Origin: CALBPI01 sp038524795
Lineage (GTDB): Bacteria; Pseudomonadota; Gammaproteobacteria; Steroidobacterales; Woeseiaceae
Direction: 5' to 3'
Length of the DNA stretch: 64,000 nucleotides
NCBI GenBank assembly: GCA_038524795.1
Contig: JBCBIJ010000003.1
Coordinates: forward strand, 1-64,000
Positions 1 to 8,460 of the stretch are shown one piece after another. Numbering within the stretch: position 1 is the stretch's first letter; each line of letters opens with the position of its first letter. The translations under genes were made by a program, and so were the position numbers. Under the pieces are notes generated by a model, which made no database searches, had not been told where the DNA came from, and saw nothing but the letters and a program-made list of their open reading frames with translations.

Positions 1-135
1 GGATGTCGCTCGCCAAGCGATCCAGGGATGGACTCGAGCGTTCCCGACAACACCCATCGGCGGTGCGGGCAGGCGGGCGTGGATAGGAAGTCGTACTTAC
101 TGAAGGCACGAATGCGTTGGGAGTTCGCCGCGGCC

Positions 136-183
136 GCTTCGCAGGCTCGCGATGACGCTACGCGTCAGCTCGCAATGACGGGT
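136..183. repeat. Possible dispersed intergenic repeat with short hairpin
   Basis: On the minus strand this reads as two copies of the motif CGTCATTGCGAG / CGTCATCGCGAG, a phrase common in interspersed intergenic repeats of many bacteria. It holds a 6-bp inverted repeat, TGACGC at 153-158 and GCGTCA at 162-167, with a 3-nt loop, so it could also end the minus-strand operon that finishes at 187. Only one unit is in the window, so repeat status is inferred. Nothing else recognisable lies in bases 1-186. Confidence 0.3.
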
Positions 184-186
184 GTG

Positions 187-486
187 CTATTCGCCCTCAG
201 TCAACGCACTGAGAACAGCCCTTCGTCGAAGTGGAAGATCGATCCGTGCGTCAGCGGCGACGCCGTCACCGCCCGTGACCAGCAAACGGCAGCCTTTGCG
301 GATGGCGGCGGCGACGGCCGCCGAGTGCTCACCATCGCAAACAGCAACGTCCGCGACGGCGACATCGTCGCTCGCTGCGAATGCCGCGACGGTTTGAAAG
401 CGTCTGGGGAGATGCCCGTCGTCACCCAGCCAGCCGGCAAGCTGTGCGGTGATATCAGGCTCGAGCGCGATGAGCGCCACTCTCAT
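187..486 (-). CDS. Unknown 99-residue protein, last gene of the ilvN-proB-proA run
   Basis: A 99-residue product that I do not recognise. The N-terminus (MRVALIALEP) and later hydrophobic stretches alternate like the beta-alpha pattern of a response-regulator receiver or Rossmann-like fold, but the usual phosphoacceptor layout is not clear. Its ATG overlaps the proA stop codon (ATGA at 483-486), which indicates translational coupling. This coupling and the operon position are the best evidence that it is a real gene. A plus-strand ORF on the opposite strand is treated as its shadow. No function is proposed. Confidence 0.55.
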   Translation of the reverse strand: MRVALIALEPDITAQLAGWLGDDGHLPRRFQTVAAFAASDDVAVADVAVCDGEHSAAVAAAIRKGCRLLVTGGDGVAADARIDLPLRRRAVLSALTEGE

Positions 487-1751
487 GGGCGCGTCTGACC
501 GCTGCCGCGCACGACGTACTTGTAGCTGACGAGCTCCGCGGCTCCGACGGGGCCGCGGGCATGGATGCGGCTTGTCGATATACCGATTTCCGCCCCCATG
601 CCGAACTCGCCGCCGTCGGCAAATTGCGTCGATGCGTTGTGCATCACGATGGCGCTATCGACGTCATCGAAAAAACGCTGTGCGGCAGCCGCGTCACTGG
701 TGATGATCGATTCGGTGTGGCCCGAGCCGAACTCCGAGATGTGCTCGACGGCCGCATCGAGATTGTCGACCACGCGCACGGCGATGATGCGATCAAGGTA
801 CTCCGTGCGCCAGTCGGCTTCCGTCGCCGGTGTAATCCGGTCGTCCACCGCCCGCGAACGCTCGCAGCCGCGCACAGCGCAGTCGGCGGCGAACAGTGCG
901 TCGAAGACAGACCGCACCGTTTCCGGGCCTAACGCGGCGTCCACGAGCAAGGTCTCCGCCGCACCGCAGATCCCTGTACGTCGCAGCTTCGCGTTGACCG
1001 TGATGTCGCGCGCCATAACAGCGTCGGCCGCGCTGTGCAGGTAGATGTGGCAGATGCCATCGAGGTGACCGATGACGGGCACGCGCGCGTCGTGCTGCAC
1101 GCGCTCGATGAGGCCGCGGCCCCCGCGCGGGACCACGACATCGATCGTGCCATTGCCACCCGCAAGCAGCGCGCCTACGAGTATGCGGTCCTGATCAGGC
1201 ACCATCTGTACGGCGTCTGCCGGCAGGCCACTGTCCTCAAGTGCGCCGCGCAGCAAGGCCACAATGGCACGGCTGCTCGCCGCACTTTCGCTGCCGCCGC
1301 GAAGGATCACAGCATTGCCCGCCTTGAGGCAGATGGCCGCAGCGTCAGCGGTCACGTTCGGGCGACTTTCGTAGACAATGCCGATGACGCCCAGCGGTAC
1401 GCTGACGCGAGCGATGTCGAGACCGTTGTCGGGCTGCCAGCGCGACAGCTCCCGCCCCACGGGATCGGGCAACGCCGCAATAGCATCGAGCGCGTCGGCA
1501 ATGGCCGCGACACGATCGCTATCGAGGCGCAGCCGGTCCACCATCGCCGCGCTCAGCCCGTTGGCTTCTGCGGCGGCCACGTCGGCGGCATTGGCCTTCA
1601 GCACCTGCGGCGCGCCCTCGCGCAAGGCGTTGGCCATGGCGCGGATACCCGCCGCGCGCGCCGAACCGTCGCAACGCGAGAGGATCGCGACGGCGTCACG
1701 CGCCTGGCGTCCCAGCGTGCCGATGATCGCTTGTGCGTCTGTCTCATTCAT
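483..1751 (-). CDS. proA: Gamma-glutamyl phosphate reductase
   Basis: Cytoplasmic NADPH-dependent enzyme of proline synthesis that reduces gamma-glutamyl phosphate, the product of ProB, to glutamate semialdehyde. The 422-residue product has the usual ProA length and an aldehyde-dehydrogenase-like fold. Visible family signatures are PLGVIGIVYESRPNVTADAA, the stretch KAGNAVILRGGSE and the catalytic-Cys region RTGICGAAETLL. A longer reading frame runs upstream to 1934, but the ATG at 1751 gives the family-type N-terminus (MNETDAQAIIGTLGRQAR) and overlaps the proB stop by 8 nt. The gene also overlaps the next small ORF by 4 nt, so it sits in a tightly coupled operon. Confidence 0.95.
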   Translation of the reverse strand: MNETDAQAIIGTLGRQARDAVAILSRCDGSARAAGIRAMANALREGAPQVLKANAADVAAAEANGLSAAMVDRLRLDSDRVAAIADALDAIAALPDPVGRELSRWQPDNGLDIARVSVPLGVIGIVYESRPNVTADAAAICLKAGNAVILRGGSESAASSRAIVALLRGALEDSGLPADAVQMVPDQDRILVGALLAGGNGTIDVVVPRGGRGLIERVQHDARVPVIGHLDGICHIYLHSAADAVMARDITVNAKLRRTGICGAAETLLVDAALGPETVRSVFDALFAADCAVRGCERSRAVDDRITPATEADWRTEYLDRIIAVRVVDNLDAAVEHISEFGSGHTESIITSDAAAAQRFFDDVDSAIVMHNASTQFADGGEFGMGAEIGISTSRIHARGPVGAAELVSYKYVVRGSGQTRP

Positions 1752-2874
1752 GAGTCTTGGGATTCTCCAACACCAGGTCGTCGCGATGCACCAGTGGCAC
1801 TGTACGCGCCCCGCCTTTGGACGCGGCCATCGCATCGCGCGCGGCCACACTATCGAGACCCGTAAGCCCGATGCCAAGTTCCGCATTACTGGACTGGCTA
1901 CGAATCGCAATGCAGTCACCGCGTTCGAATTCACCCACGATGTCGACCACGCCTACGGGTAACAAGCTCGCGCCTTGCGCCAGCGCATTGGCGGCGCCGG
2001 CATCCACAATGACGGCGGCGGCCCGGCGCAGGCTGGCACGAATCCAGCGTCGTCGTGCATCCGGCACCGTGGTCGCGGCGTCGAACGACGTGGCACGTGC
2101 GCCCTTCGCCAGGGCACCGACGGGTGAAAGGTCGCGCCCCGACGCGATCACGACCGCTGCGCCAGCGCCCGTCGCAAGACGCGCCGCAGCGATCTTGCTG
2201 CGCATGCCGCCCGTGCCGTGGGCACTGCTCGACTCGCCCGCGATCGCATCAATGGTCGCATCGATCTTTGTCACGTGAGCGATGTGTGTCGCGTCGGGGT
2301 TGGTAGCGGGATCGGCCGTGTAGAGCCCGTCAACATCGCTGAGCAGGACCAAAAGATCAGCGCCGATCATCTGCGCGACACGCGCCGCCAAACGGTCGTT
2401 GTCGCCATAGCGCAGCTCTTCAGTGGCTACGGTATCGTTTTCGTTGATGACCGGCACAATGCGTGCCGCGGCCAGCGCATCGAGCGTGGCACGCGCATTT
2501 AAGTGCCGACGGCGATGCTCGGTGTCCTGGGGCGTGAGCAACACCTGCGCGCTGCCACAGCCAGCATCGGACAGCGCACTGCGCCAGGCCTGTGCCAACC
2601 CAACCTGTCCAGCCGCGGCTGCGGCCTGTTTGATGGCCAGTGCACTCGCGCCGCGCGGTTGCCCAACGTCCTGGGCGCCCAGCGCCACGGCGCCCGATGA
2701 CACCACCGTGACTCGCGCAGCGCGCGCTTGCAGCCGCGAAATATCTGCGCACAGCGTATCCAGCCAGTCGCGACGCAGTGTGTGCGCGTCGTCGACGAGC
2801 AACGCCGAGCCGACCTTGATAACGATGGATGCCGCCGCATCGAGCAGGGCCGCGGCATCGGGCGCGTTGGTCAC
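1744..2874 (-). CDS. proB: Glutamate 5-kinase with C-terminal PUA domain
   Basis: Catalyses ATP-dependent phosphorylation of glutamate, the first and feedback-regulated step of proline synthesis. The 376-residue length fits an amino-acid kinase domain (about residues 1-260) plus a C-terminal PUA domain (about 280-360). Visible motifs are IVIKVGSALL near the N-terminus, VVSSGAVALGA, the INENDTVATEEL stretch with the glutamate-site residues, and GTGGMRSKIAAARLATGAGA. Its start overlaps the ilvN stop by 4 nt (2871-2874) and its end overlaps proA by 8 nt. Proline synthesis is therefore transcribed here behind a branched-chain amino-acid gene. Confidence 0.95.
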   Translation of the reverse strand: MTNAPDAAALLDAAASIVIKVGSALLVDDAHTLRRDWLDTLCADISRLQARAARVTVVSSGAVALGAQDVGQPRGASALAIKQAAAAAGQVGLAQAWRSALSDAGCGSAQVLLTPQDTEHRRRHLNARATLDALAAARIVPVINENDTVATEELRYGDNDRLAARVAQMIGADLLVLLSDVDGLYTADPATNPDATHIAHVTKIDATIDAIAGESSSAHGTGGMRSKIAAARLATGAGAAVVIASGRDLSPVGALAKGARATSFDAATTVPDARRRWIRASLRRAAAVIVDAGAANALAQGASLLPVGVVDIVGEFERGDCIAIRSQSSNAELGIGLTGLDSVAARDAMAASKGGARTVPLVHRDDLVLENPKTHE

Positions 2875-3398
2875 ATCCCCGCCTGCCCTTCGACGGGCAG
2901 CGCACGCACCTCGCCCGCGAGTACGCGCTCGCCGCGCGAGATGCCCAGACTGCCAGAGCGCACCAGCACGACGACCTCACCGTGGCGACCAATGGCCGCG
3001 ACGAATTTGTCGACGTCGGCGGTGTTGCCTGCGTATTCGACCGTGAACGATTTTGCGCTGTCATCAAGCACAGCCGCACCGTGGCTTACGCACCATTCCG
3101 ACAGCGTCCGCGTGTTACGAACCACAAGCTTGAGCAGCGCAAGCTCACGCTCGAAATGGTCGCCCAGGGTCATGTCATGCATATCGACAACATCGACGAG
3201 CTTGTTGAGCTGCTTCGCGATTTGCGCGAGCGCCGCATCGGAGCCCGAAGTAACGAGCGTCAGGCGCGAAATCAGCGGGTCCTCTGTGGGCGCCACGTTG
3301 AGCGATTCGATGTTGTAGCCGCGCGTTGAAAACAGGCCCGTGAGCCGCGTGAGCGCACCGACTTCGTTCTGCATCAATACCGAGATGACGTGGCGCAT
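2871..3398 (-). CDS. ilvN: Acetolactate synthase small (regulatory) subunit
   Basis: Regulatory subunit of acetohydroxyacid synthase, which activates the large subunit and confers valine feedback. The 175-residue product begins MRHVISVLMQNEVGALTRLTGLFS, the classic N-terminal ACT domain (about residues 1-75). RGYNIESLNVAPTEDPLISRLTLV and a C-terminal ACT-like domain follow. A longer frame extends upstream into the ilvB coding strand, but the ATG at 3398 gives the canonical N-terminus. The catalytic subunit ilvB is not in the same operon: it diverges from this gene. The stop codon overlaps the proB start by 4 nt. Symbol ilvH would be equally acceptable. Confidence 0.93.
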   Translation of the reverse strand: MRHVISVLMQNEVGALTRLTGLFSTRGYNIESLNVAPTEDPLISRLTLVTSGSDAALAQIAKQLNKLVDVVDMHDMTLGDHFERELALLKLVVRNTRTLSEWCVSHGAAVLDDSAKSFTVEYAGNTADVDKFVAAIGRHGEVVVLVRSGSLGISRGERVLAGEVRALPVEGQAGM

Positions 3399-3524
3399 CG
3401 CACCGCTCCCGTTTAAAAACCTGACTGCCCTGTTGGCGTCGGTGGATACTCTCGCACCACCTGCACTATTGCAATGCACAAAACGATCACAGAGACTCGG
3501 TTCAAACCACCGGAAATACAGCCC
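3399..3524. promoter_or_regulatory. Divergent ilvN / ilvB promoter interval
   Basis: This 126-bp stretch lies between the ilvN start (minus strand) and the preferred ilvB start (plus strand) and must hold both promoters. I could not assign -35/-10 boxes with confidence, and I saw no attenuator-like run of Ile, Val or Leu codons or a terminator hairpin. A GGAAAT stretch about 8 nt before the ATG at 3525 is the likely ilvB ribosome-binding site. Confidence 0.45.
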
Positions 3525-5378
3525 ATGCGCGCAATCGCCGACAGCCAGCAGCAGCCGGCCGACCACCCACTGGCCGGTCGCGAAATGAGTGGCGCCGAGA
3601 TGATCGTTCAGGTCATCGCGGACGAGGGCGTGGACGTCGTGTTCGGCTACTCGGGCGGTGCGATCCTGCCGACCTACGACGCGGTCTTCCGGTTCAACAA
3701 AGACAATCCGGGCAGCGACGGCAACGGCGCGCTGCCACTCATTGTGCCCGCCAACGAACAGGGCGCCGGCTTCATGGCCGCGGGCTACTCCCGCGCCACA
3801 GGCAAGGTGGGCACGGTCATGGTCACGTCGGGCCCCGGTGCCACGAACATGGTGACACCCGTACGCGACAGCGCCGCCGACTCCGTGCCGATAGTCCTCA
3901 TCTGCGGCCAGGTGCCCTGCGCGGCGATTGGCACGGACGCGTTTCAGGAAGCCCCCATCACGGCGGTCATGGGCTCCGTCGCCAAACATGTGTTTCTGGT
4001 CACCGACCCGACGCGACTAGAGGCCACCATCCGAACCGCGTACGAGATCGCGCGCACGGGTCGCCCCGGGCCCGTTGTTGTCGACGTCCCGAAAGACGTT
4101 CAGAACTGGTCCGGTACGTTCCACGGCTCGGCCCGACTCGAAATCCCCGGCTACCGAAAGCGGCTGCAACGCGTGACGGACAGCGTCCTCGAGGACGCCG
4201 ACTGTCAGTCGTTCCTGCAGCTGTTGTCAGAATCGGATCGCCCGCTCATCTACGCGGGCGGGGGCGTCGTGAATGGCAACGCCAGCGCCGCGATGCGACG
4301 CTTCGCGGACCGCTTCGGTGTTCCTGTTACAACGACGCTAATGGGCATTGGCGCGAGCGACACGACAGAAGACCTGTCGCTGCACATGCTGGGCATGCAC
4401 GGCATGGCTTACGCCAACTACGCTGTCGAGGACTGTGATTTTCTGATCGCCGCCGCAGCGCGATTCGATGATCGCGTCGCTGGTGTGCCGCAGCGCTTTG
4501 CACCAAACGCACGACACATCGCCCATTTCGATATCGACCCATCCGAAATCGACAAGGTAAAGAGCGTGTCCTGGCACCACACAGGCGTGCTCGACCGCGA
4601 CCTCGACGCCATCGTCGACTACGCCGATCGTGTGAACTTCGTAAAGCGCTTCGAAACCTGGCACGACGAGGTCGCGGCGCTCAAACGCAATCACGCGCTC
4701 GACTACGACCGCGAGTCCGCGCTCATTCAGCCGAATGCCGTGATCGAAGCGATTAACGCGATCACCGTAGGCGAGGCCATCATCTCAACGGGCGTGGGCC
4801 AACATCAGATGTGGGCCGCGCAGTACTTCGATTTCCGCGAGCCGCGCCTCTGGCTCACCTCGGGGAGCATGGGGACGATGGGCTTTGGGGTACCAGCGGC
4901 CATTGGTGCGCAGTTCGGACGCCCTGACAAGCTCGTGATCGACATCGACGGTGACGCCAGCATCCGCATGAACCTGGGCGAGCTCGAAACCGTCACCACT
5001 TACGGCCTGCCCGTAAAAATCGTGGTGCTCAACAACTACGGCGACGGCATGGTACGCCAGTGGCAAAAGCTCTACTACAAGGGTCGGCTGTCGGCGAGCG
5101 ACAAGTCGCTACACCGCAAGGACTTCGTGCGCGCGGCCAAGGCCGACGGCTTCGAGTACGCCGTACGTCTTGACGACAAGGCCAAACTGGAACAGACGAT
5201 TGCCGAGTTTATTGGCTTTGAAGGGCCCGCGTTCCTAGAGGTGATCATCGACCCCGACGCCTCGGTCTACCCGATGGTGGGTCCGGGACAGAGTTACAGC
5301 GAGATGATTACAGGCGACTTCATCGCGAGCCGTGGCAGCGATGACGACAAGGACGTGAGTCAGACCGAGTCGTTCTAA
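3525..5378 (+). CDS. ilvB: Acetolactate synthase large (catalytic) subunit
   Basis: Thiamine-diphosphate enzyme condensing two pyruvates to acetolactate, or pyruvate with 2-ketobutyrate, in Ile/Val/Leu synthesis. Three regions are visible: the N-terminal TPP domain (GYSGGAILPTYDAVF and the catalytic Glu in ANEQGAGFMAAGYSRATGK), the central domain (GMHGMAYANYAVEDCD, then ARFDDRVAG), and the C-terminal TPP/metal motif running from GDAS to LNN, followed by MVRQWQKLYY. Length about 617 residues is slightly longer than usual. An upstream in-frame ATG at 3474 is possible, but it has no ribosome-binding site and would crowd the divergent promoter. The gene diverges from ilvN and its last 4 nt overlap the convergent dehydratase gene. 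Confidence 0.93.
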   Translation: MRAIADSQQQPADHPLAGREMSGAEMIVQVIADEGVDVVFGYSGGAILPTYDAVFRFNKDNPGSDGNGALPLIVPANEQGAGFMAAGYSRATGKVGTVMVTSGPGATNMVTPVRDSAADSVPIVLICGQVPCAAIGTDAFQEAPITAVMGSVAKHVFLVTDPTRLEATIRTAYEIARTGRPGPVVVDVPKDVQNWSGTFHGSARLEIPGYRKRLQRVTDSVLEDADCQSFLQLLSESDRPLIYAGGGVVNGNASAAMRRFADRFGVPVTTTLMGIGASDTTEDLSLHMLGMHGMAYANYAVEDCDFLIAAAARFDDRVAGVPQRFAPNARHIAHFDIDPSEIDKVKSVSWHHTGVLDRDLDAIVDYADRVNFVKRFETWHDEVAALKRNHALDYDRESALIQPNAVIEAINAITVGEAIISTGVGQHQMWAAQYFDFREPRLWLTSGSMGTMGFGVPAAIGAQFGRPDKLVIDIDGDASIRMNLGELETVTTYGLPVKIVVLNNYGDGMVRQWQKLYYKGRLSASDKSLHRKDFVRAAKADGFEYAVRLDDKAKLEQTIAEFIGFEGPAFLEVIIDPDASVYPMVGPGQSYSEMITGDFIASRGSDDDKDVSQTESF

Positions 5379-6388
5379 TCGGCCGCCTTGGCGTCGTAGT
5401 GCGCCAGGCATTCCGCCAACATTGCGTCTTCGATGTTGCCACCCGACAACACGACCAACGTGACTCGATCCCTCGTTTCGATCGCGCCCGTCAGCACGGC
5501 CGCGAGTGCCACAGCACCGCCGGGTTCGAGCACAAGGCGTAGCACGCGGTAGGCAAACCCCACGGCATAGCGGACCGCGTCCTCGCTCACCGTCAGCACA
5601 CCGGTGAGCAGGCGCTGATTGATGGGGAACGTCAGAGCACCGGGCTCAGGTGACAGCAGCGCGTCGCAGATGGACCGTGTGTCGGGCGCATTCGCAACAC
5701 GCTTTCCGGCATCAAACGATCGCGCTGTGTCGTCGGCGCGCTCGGGCTCAACGGCAAAGCACTGCAGCTTGGGAAAACGCGCACGCAGCGCCGTCGACGA
5801 ACCTGCAGCGAGGCCACCGCCACCGCAGCAGATGAGAGCCTGGTCGGGAACGAGTCCTGCCGCTTGTAGCTGTTCGGCCGCCTCCAAGCCGACAGTGCCC
5901 TGCCCTGCAATCACGTCCGGATGGTCGTAGGACGGCACAACGGGCGCAGCCCGTGATTCCGCAAGCTCGCGCGCGATGGCTTCACGATCCTCGCGATACC
6001 GATCGTAGGTGACGATCTGCCCACCCAGTGACTGAACCGCCGCCGCCTTACCCGCGGGAGTGTCCTCGGGCATCACGATATGCGCGGACACGCCGAACAA
6101 ACGCGCCGCCAGCGCCACGCCTTGAGCGTGGTTCCCCGACGACCAGGCCACGACGCCACGCTCGCGGCGTGTGGGCGCCATGTTGGCCAGCGTGTTGTAG
6201 GCGCCACGGAGTTTGAACGACCCCATGCGCTGCAAACTCTCCGCTTTGAGCAGGACAGTACCCTGCGCCTGGTCATCCAATGCGGCGTGATGAATCAGTG
6301 GGGTCCGGTTGGCGACGCCCGAAAGGCGCGACTGCGCCGCTTCAATGTCGCCGAGCGCCAGCGTGAATTGTGATGGTGTGCCGTCCAT
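5375..6388 (-). CDS. Threonine/serine dehydratase-like PLP enzyme (fold type II)
   Basis: Predicted pyridoxal-phosphate enzyme of 337 residues that would deaminate threonine or serine to the 2-keto acid. The PLP lysine is in the motif SFKLRGAYN, the substrate loop is SSGNHAQGVALAA and the phosphate-binding loop is CGGGGLAAG. There is no C-terminal ACT regulatory domain, so it resembles the short catabolic or racemase-like members rather than biosynthetic IlvA. The ATG at 6388 removes an implausible 25-residue extension. It converges on ilvB with a 4-nt overlap. 2-ketobutyrate from threonine would feed acetolactate synthase, which fits the neighbourhood. A serine/threo-hydroxyaspartate dehydratase or racemase role is possible. 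Confidence 0.85.
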   Translation of the reverse strand: MDGTPSQFTLALGDIEAAQSRLSGVANRTPLIHHAALDDQAQGTVLLKAESLQRMGSFKLRGAYNTLANMAPTRRERGVVAWSSGNHAQGVALAARLFGVSAHIVMPEDTPAGKAAAVQSLGGQIVTYDRYREDREAIARELAESRAAPVVPSYDHPDVIAGQGTVGLEAAEQLQAAGLVPDQALICCGGGGLAAGSSTALRARFPKLQCFAVEPERADDTARSFDAGKRVANAPDTRSICDALLSPEPGALTFPINQRLLTGVLTVSEDAVRYAVGFAYRVLRLVLEPGGAVALAAVLTGAIETRDRVTLVVLSGGNIEDAMLAECLAHYDAKAAD

Positions 6389-6746
6389 ACCGGGATTATG
6401 ACTGCCTCCGTGACAGACGGTCACCAAGGGATTCAAGACGACGCACCGGCGTCGCGCCGACATACGCCTCGAGGGGAGACGACCAGCTTATGTCTAATCG
6501 AATTGCGCGCAGGGCGGGCTCTGTCAGCACGACAGGGATAACGGGGAATTCTTGCCCATTACCGATGAATCATGCGATTTCACGACTTTTCGACGCATAT
6601 CGTGACCACTTTGCGCGTGATTGTGAGTATCACATGCAACCATCGCCCGCGGCGGACACCACTTCGACAGGGGGTTTTGCTGCGGCTGCGACCGCTGGGC
6701 TAGGCTCGAATCGGGGGCAAGGCCGGGCGAAGGGGAGCGCGCGGAC
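6389..6746. other. Intergenic stretch without a recognised gene
   Basis: This 358-bp gap separates two divergent starts: the dehydratase on the minus strand and the GGDEF protein on the plus strand. A 126-residue plus-strand frame crosses it, but its composition resembles no family and it overlaps the dehydratase start, so I do not call it. Apart from promoters that must be present, I see no RNA gene, riboswitch or repeat. Confidence 0.5.
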
Positions 6747-7766
6747 ATGAAGCACGGAAAGCTCGAAACCGAACGCGCGATCCTGATCAGCATGACGCTG
6801 TCGGGCGTCGTGGCGGTTTTGCCGTTTGCCATCATTCGGCTTATGCACGGCGAAACGCTGTTGTTTGCGCTCGACATCACGCTTGTCGCAGGGCTCGTAT
6901 TCCTGGGCGCCTACGTGTGGCGAACGCACCGCACGGTGCTCGCAAGCTACGCGGTGTCGATCATGTCGATGGCCGCCATTATCGGTACCGTCTACATCAA
7001 GGGTCCCCAGCAAATTTACTGGGCCTTCCCAACCGTCCTGATCATCTTCTACTTGCTGCAGCCTGTTGAAGCATTGATTCTCAACCTGCTCGGCCTCTCG
7101 ATCCTGTTGCCCAAGCTGATCTTGCCCATGGCGTCCGAGTCGCTCATGACCGTGTTCTTTACGCTGGCCGTCACGATCACGTTTTCGTACGCGTTCAGCT
7201 CGCGCACGGCCGATCAACGCAAGCAGCTCATCATGCTGGCCACCAAAGACCCGCTCACGGGCGCTGAGAACCGGCGTGCACTGTCCGAACGCCTGCGGGA
7301 GATTATCGCGACGCACCGCCGCAGGCCTGTGACTGCATCGATGCTCATGGTCGACCTCGATAACTTCAAGCGCATCAATGATGAGCTCGGACACGCCGTG
7401 GGCGACCGCGCACTCACCAAGCTCGTGCAGCTGATTCGCCAGCGCATCCGCGAAACCGACTCGGTCTACCGCGTCGGCGGCGAGGAGTTTCTCATCATCG
7501 CCGAGGGCGCCACGGCAACCATTGCCGACACACTCGGCGAAGATCTTCGCGTGCTTGTCGAAACCGCCAAACTCGTAGACGGCCGGTCCGTCACAATTTC
7601 TGTTGGCATTGCGGAGCTGTTCCCCGAAGAGGAAACCGACGATTGGTTGCGCCGCACGGACAACGCGCTTTACGCGGCAAAGAACGGTGGCCGCAATCGT
7701 TGCGTGCGGGCGCGCGAGCAGGACGCCTCTGTATCCGACATTACCGAGGGACGCGCCGCGTCCTAA
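6747..7766 (+). CDS. Membrane diguanylate cyclase (GGDEF)
   Basis: A 339-residue protein with about five or six N-terminal transmembrane helices (residues 12-155), a short coiled linker and a C-terminal GGDEF domain starting near TKDPLTGAENRRAL. The active-site loop is GGEEF (about residues 244-248), a catalytically competent version. RETD five residues before it matches the RxxD inhibitory I-site. It should make cyclic-di-GMP from two GTP at the membrane and be subject to product inhibition. No EAL or sensory domain is visible beyond the membrane part. It stands alone and converges on the next gene. Confidence 0.92.
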   Translation: MKHGKLETERAILISMTLSGVVAVLPFAIIRLMHGETLLFALDITLVAGLVFLGAYVWRTHRTVLASYAVSIMSMAAIIGTVYIKGPQQIYWAFPTVLIIFYLLQPVEALILNLLGLSILLPKLILPMASESLMTVFFTLAVTITFSYAFSSRTADQRKQLIMLATKDPLTGAENRRALSERLREIIATHRRRPVTASMLMVDLDNFKRINDELGHAVGDRALTKLVQLIRQRIRETDSVYRVGGEEFLIIAEGATATIADTLGEDLRVLVETAKLVDGRSVTISVGIAELFPEEETDDWLRRTDNALYAAKNGGRNRCVRAREQDASVSDITEGRAAS

Positions 7767-7772
7767 ACTGGA

Positions 7773-8345
7773 TCAGTCGTCCTCGGCGCTCGCGGGCGCG
7801 TCGAGCAGCTGGTTGATTTCGAGCCAGTAGCCATCCGGGTCCCGGATCATCGACACATTGACGCGAATGACGCCGCCGCCCGCGCGCGGGTATTCCACGC
7901 GCTCGGGCGCATCCACAACCGTCACACCGGGCGACGCCTCAACGGCATCCCAACGCGTGTCGAGATCCGACGCGTTGATGACGATGATCGGATCACCGGG
8001 CACGGGCTCATCGAAGTGTTCCTGGCGCTGCGGCTTCTTCGGGTGGATGTACTCGAGCAGACCCAGCACACCGATGAAATCGTCGTTGGCCTGTAACAGC
8101 ACGAGCCGTCGCGATCTCGTCTCGCCATTTTCCATGGGTGACTCAATCAACTGGTCGTAGATCACGGTCAGTCCCAGCGCATCGCGGTAGAGCGCCAGCG
8201 ACTTGTCCGTGTCGTTGACGAGCAGCGTTGTGCGGCGCACGTCGACGGGGATGCGGGCCTCATCGGCAACAGGCGCCGCGCAGGCCGAGACTGAGGCCGC
8301 CAGTGCAATCACCCAGGCCAGGAATTGGTTTCGATTTCTGCTCAT
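7773..8345 (-). CDS. VOC-superfamily (glyoxalase-like) lipoprotein
   Basis: A 190-residue protein with a lipoprotein-type signal (hydrophobic run ending SACAAP, Cys at about residue 22) followed by a VOC fold. The N-terminal half has RRTTLLVNDTDKSLALYRDALG and the C-terminal half has the IRDPDGYWLEINQ signature typical of glyoxalase/dioxygenase relatives. VOC proteins bind metals with residues contributed by both halves, but the substrate cannot be told. An exported, lipid-anchored VOC protein is uncommon. It diverges from the acylase gene across about 115 bp. Confidence 0.8.
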   Translation of the reverse strand: MSRNRNQFLAWVIALAASVSACAAPVADEARIPVDVRRTTLLVNDTDKSLALYRDALGLTVIYDQLIESPMENGETRSRRLVLLQANDDFIGVLGLLEYIHPKKPQRQEHFDEPVPGDPIIVINASDLDTRWDAVEASPGVTVVDAPERVEYPRAGGGVIRVNVSMIRDPDGYWLEINQLLDAPASAEDD

Positions 8346-8460
8346 GCGCCTGCCCCCACTGCGCTTCGGTCATGCCGCCACCATACCGCTTCGGCACGAC
8401 CGCGTCGCGCACGGTGCTATCCTCGGCAACCGCTGCCGCGCTCACCCAGGAGAACCCGCA

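Noticed and set aside
28..498. 156-residue plus-strand ORF at the left end
   Set aside because: It lies opposite the 99-residue gene coupled to proA and crosses the proA end; no family features.
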